Part shown: positions 62,287 to 64,000 of the stretch, one piece after another
Position numbering within the stretch: the stretch's first letter is position 1
Layout of the letters: each line of letters opens with the position of its first letter
Source of the DNA: Crocinitomicaceae bacterium
GTDB lineage: Bacteria > Bacteroidota > Bacteroidia > Flavobacteriales_D > Crocinitomicaceae
Assembly (NCBI GenBank): GCA_029254025.1
Contig: JAQWYK010000024.1
Location: forward strand, 115,846 to 179,845
DNA: 64,000 bases
Direction of reading: 5' to 3'
The notes under the pieces: model-generated
Database searches by the model: none
What the model was told of the DNA's origin: nothing
Seen by the model: only the letters and a program-made list of their open reading frames with translations
Translations under genes and position numbers: made by a program

Positions 62287-63630
62287 ATGGAACTGAATAA
62301 ATTAACAGCAATTTCTCCAATCGACGGCAGATATAGAGGTAAAGTAGACGAATTGGCGCAATATTTCTCAGAATTCGGCTTAATAAAATACCGCGTACTA
62401 GTCGAAGTAGAATACCTCATTGCACTGGTTAATTCAGGTATTGCTCCACTTCAAGACTTCCCGAAAGAACGTTTTGAAGATTTACGTGCAATTTATACCA
62501 ATTTTACAGAAGCTGATGCCCTAGAAATAAAGGCAACTGAGCGTGTAACCAATCACGATGTGAAGGCAGTGGAGTATTTCCTAAAGGATAAAATGACTGC
62601 TCTTGGCTTAGAAAAGCAGTTGGAATTTGTTCATTTTGGACTCACCTCCCAAGATATCAATAATACGTCTATTCCACTTTCACTAAAAGAAGCTATCGTG
62701 AATGTTTACATTCCCATGCTTGAAAAAGTAATTGACAAATTAACAGGAAACGCAACTGATTGGAAAGACATTCCTATGCTTGCAAAAACACACGGTCAAC
62801 CTGCATCTCCTACCCGTCTTGGGAAAGAAATCTATGTATTTGTTGAGCGTCTTACCATTCAATTAAATCAATTGCATCAAATTCCGTTTTCTGCTAAATT
62901 CGGAGGAGCTACGGGAAATTTAAATGCACACCATGTCGCTTTTCCTCAACATAATTGGATCGACTTCGCAAATAACTTTGTACAGCAATCCCTTGGGTTA
63001 AGCAGAAGTCAAACCACCACTCAAATTGAACACTACGATAATTTAGCAGCGTTGTTTGACTGTTTGAAACGGATCAACACTATTTTGATTGATTTGGACC
63101 GGGACATGTGGACTTACATCTCCATGGAGTATTTCAAACAAAGATTGAAAGAAGGAGAAGTCGGTTCTAGTGCTATGCCACATAAAGTAAATCCTATTGA
63201 CTTTGAAAATTCGGAAGGAAACTTGGGTATTGCTAATGCGATTTACGAACACTTATCCGCTAAACTTCCAATTTCTAGATTACAACGAGACCTGACAGAC
63301 TCTACCGTTTTGAGAAATATAGGTGTTCCAATTGGTCATGCCTTATTAGGGTTGAAGTCTACCCTTGTTGGGCTTGATAAACTCTTGCTAAACGAAGCTG
63401 CACTTGTGCAAGATTTAGAAAAAAATTGGGCTGTAGTAGCAGAAGCTATTCAAACAATTCTGAGACGTGAGGGCTTTCCAAAGCCATATGAAGCACTAAA
63501 GGGGTTAACTCGTAAAAATGAACTCGTAACGCAGCAAACGGTGCATGCATTCATTGACACACTTGAAATTTCCGGAAACCTCAAGTCCGAATTAAAGCAG
63601 ATTACACCCTCAAATTATACGGGAGTATAA
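62287..63630 (+). CDS. purB: Adenylosuccinate lyase
   Basis: Catalyses two fumarate-releasing steps of purine synthesis (SAICAR and adenylosuccinate). The fumarase-superfamily signature is GSSAMPHKVNPIDFENSEGN near residue 300. TSQDINNT and the active-site His segment AKTHGQPASPTRLGKE are also present. Length (447) matches the PurB branch seen in E. coli (456), not the longer mammalian branch. A -7-like box with one mismatch (TATCTTCG, 62256-62263) lies 23 bases upstream. Confidence 0.97.
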   Translation: MELNKLTAISPIDGRYRGKVDELAQYFSEFGLIKYRVLVEVEYLIALVNSGIAPLQDFPKERFEDLRAIYTNFTEADALEIKATERVTNHDVKAVEYFLKDKMTALGLEKQLEFVHFGLTSQDINNTSIPLSLKEAIVNVYIPMLEKVIDKLTGNATDWKDIPMLAKTHGQPASPTRLGKEIYVFVERLTIQLNQLHQIPFSAKFGGATGNLNAHHVAFPQHNWIDFANNFVQQSLGLSRSQTTTQIEHYDNLAALFDCLKRINTILIDLDRDMWTYISMEYFKQRLKEGEVGSSAMPHKVNPIDFENSEGNLGIANAIYEHLSAKLPISRLQRDLTDSTVLRNIGVPIGHALLGLKSTLVGLDKLLLNEAALVQDLEKNWAVVAEAIQTILRREGFPKPYEALKGLTRKNELVTQQTVHAFIDTLEISGNLKSELKQITPSNYTGV

Positions 63631-63974
63631 AATGACGTAGGACTCTAAAACCTCTTCTTGAACGTGAACCGTCAAACAGGAAGGGGAATATCGTGCTGGT
63701 CATAGCTCAACGCCATTTACCCAATATTACTCTGAATCTCTGTACAAAACAATAAGTGACTACCGAACCGAACTGGCATAACTCAAGTATACTTAAATAA
63801 TAACCGGAATCAACGAGTATAAGTGAATTTGGTCATTGAAGTTATTGATGCTTGTTTGATTTTCATTCACTACGACTTTTTGTGACCTCGTCAGGATTAG
63901 CTTCCCTGCGGTCAGTGCTTTCGTAAATCCTCGATTTACTTCAGGTCAAACAGGTTTGAAGGACGAGAAACAAA
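63631..63974. other. Intergenic region after purB
   Basis: About 340 bases with no credible gene. On the minus strand a 51-codon open stretch runs from about 63945 to a TAA at 63793. It has a gene-like composition (GFTKALTAGKLILTRSQKV) but no start codon, and could be the 3' remnant of a lost gene. The 10-mer GTCAAACAGG occurs at 63671 and 63945. Confidence 0.3.
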
Positions 63975-64000
63975 AAAAGCACCCCGTCTGGGATGCTTTT
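63975..64000. terminator. Terminator at the right edge
   Basis: AAAAGCA / TGCTTTT and CCC / GGG form a stem with one internal mismatch and loop GTCT. The stem is A-rich before and T-rich after, so it could act on either strand. The T tract continues to the last base of the window. Confidence 0.65.

Noticed and set aside
1..64000. CRISPR array, tRNA, rRNA or prophage
   Set aside because: No regularly spaced repeats, cloverleaf patterns or phage genes were seen by eye; a tRNA scan and a repeat search would settle it.

Overview
The window is a 64-kb piece of a Bacteroidota chromosome, most probably a flavobacterium of the Crocinitomicaceae/Cryomorphaceae type; the family placement is inference. 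The pointers are low G+C; a C-terminal type IX secretion (T9SS) sorting domain; an S46 dipeptidyl-peptidase; SecA of about 1,120 residues; lipoproteins with Bacteroidota-style lipoboxes; TlpA-like proteins with DUF4369-like heads; and TAnnTTTG -7 promoter boxes in front of many genes. I found no phage, insertion sequence, CRISPR array, rRNA or tRNA gene. Gene order is dense and mostly housekeeping, with islands of uncharacterised envelope genes.

Layout. 1-8.8 kb: a Mur ligase (Mpl type, cut by the window edge), a structured intergenic stretch, an S46 dipeptidyl-peptidase, secA and a CrtI-like desaturase. 8.8-15.3 kb: a tight six-gene minus-strand operon, lpxK-PNP-gatB-two TlpA-like redoxin proteins-lpxH. 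15.6-20.1 kb: a lipocalin-like lipoprotein, a surE-small membrane protein-lpxB operon, two tail-to-tail overlapping envelope genes and a decayed hemN fragment. 20.1-24.2 kb: ychF with a DASS transporter, then two unknown envelope genes. 24.3-27.6 kb: the classic thrS-infC-rpmI-rplT cluster. 27.7-32.4 kb: a DUF58 protein, an ECF sigma factor with a TonB-C-tailed membrane partner, a rhodanese/DUF6132 pair, aroQ and xerD. 32.5-36.1 kb: a fused E1 alpha/beta 2-oxoacid dehydrogenase and apbE. 36.1-40.7 kb: a giant periplasmic protein with 14 TPR-like repeats. 40.8-46.3 kb: an FAD oxidoreductase, an acyltransferase, an unknown membrane-anchored protein, a patatin, a methyltransferase and rpe. 46.4-46.6 kb: a small repeat with inverted ends. 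46.6-53 kb: an M61 peptidase, pdhA-pdhC, cdd and a VTC/DUF4956 pair. 53-57 kb: three surface or secreted proteins (FGE-like, T9SS BNR protein, SGNH-like lipoprotein with a substituted nucleophile). 57-63.6 kb: cca, a pRiA4b ORF-3-like protein, a methyltransferase, a TPR/PD40 protein, an EI24 protein and purB.

How the genes fit together. Three lipid A genes (lpxH, lpxK, lpxB), the Mur ligase, SecA, the acyltransferase and patatin, and many lipoproteins make envelope biogenesis the main theme. The second theme is translation (thrS, infC, rpmI, rplT, gatB, cca, ychF). I do not see a clear new defence or mobile system. The best leads for unknown biology are the giant repeat protein overlapping apbE, the unknown-patatin-methyltransferase set, the 53-57 kb surface cluster and the VTC/DUF4956 pair.
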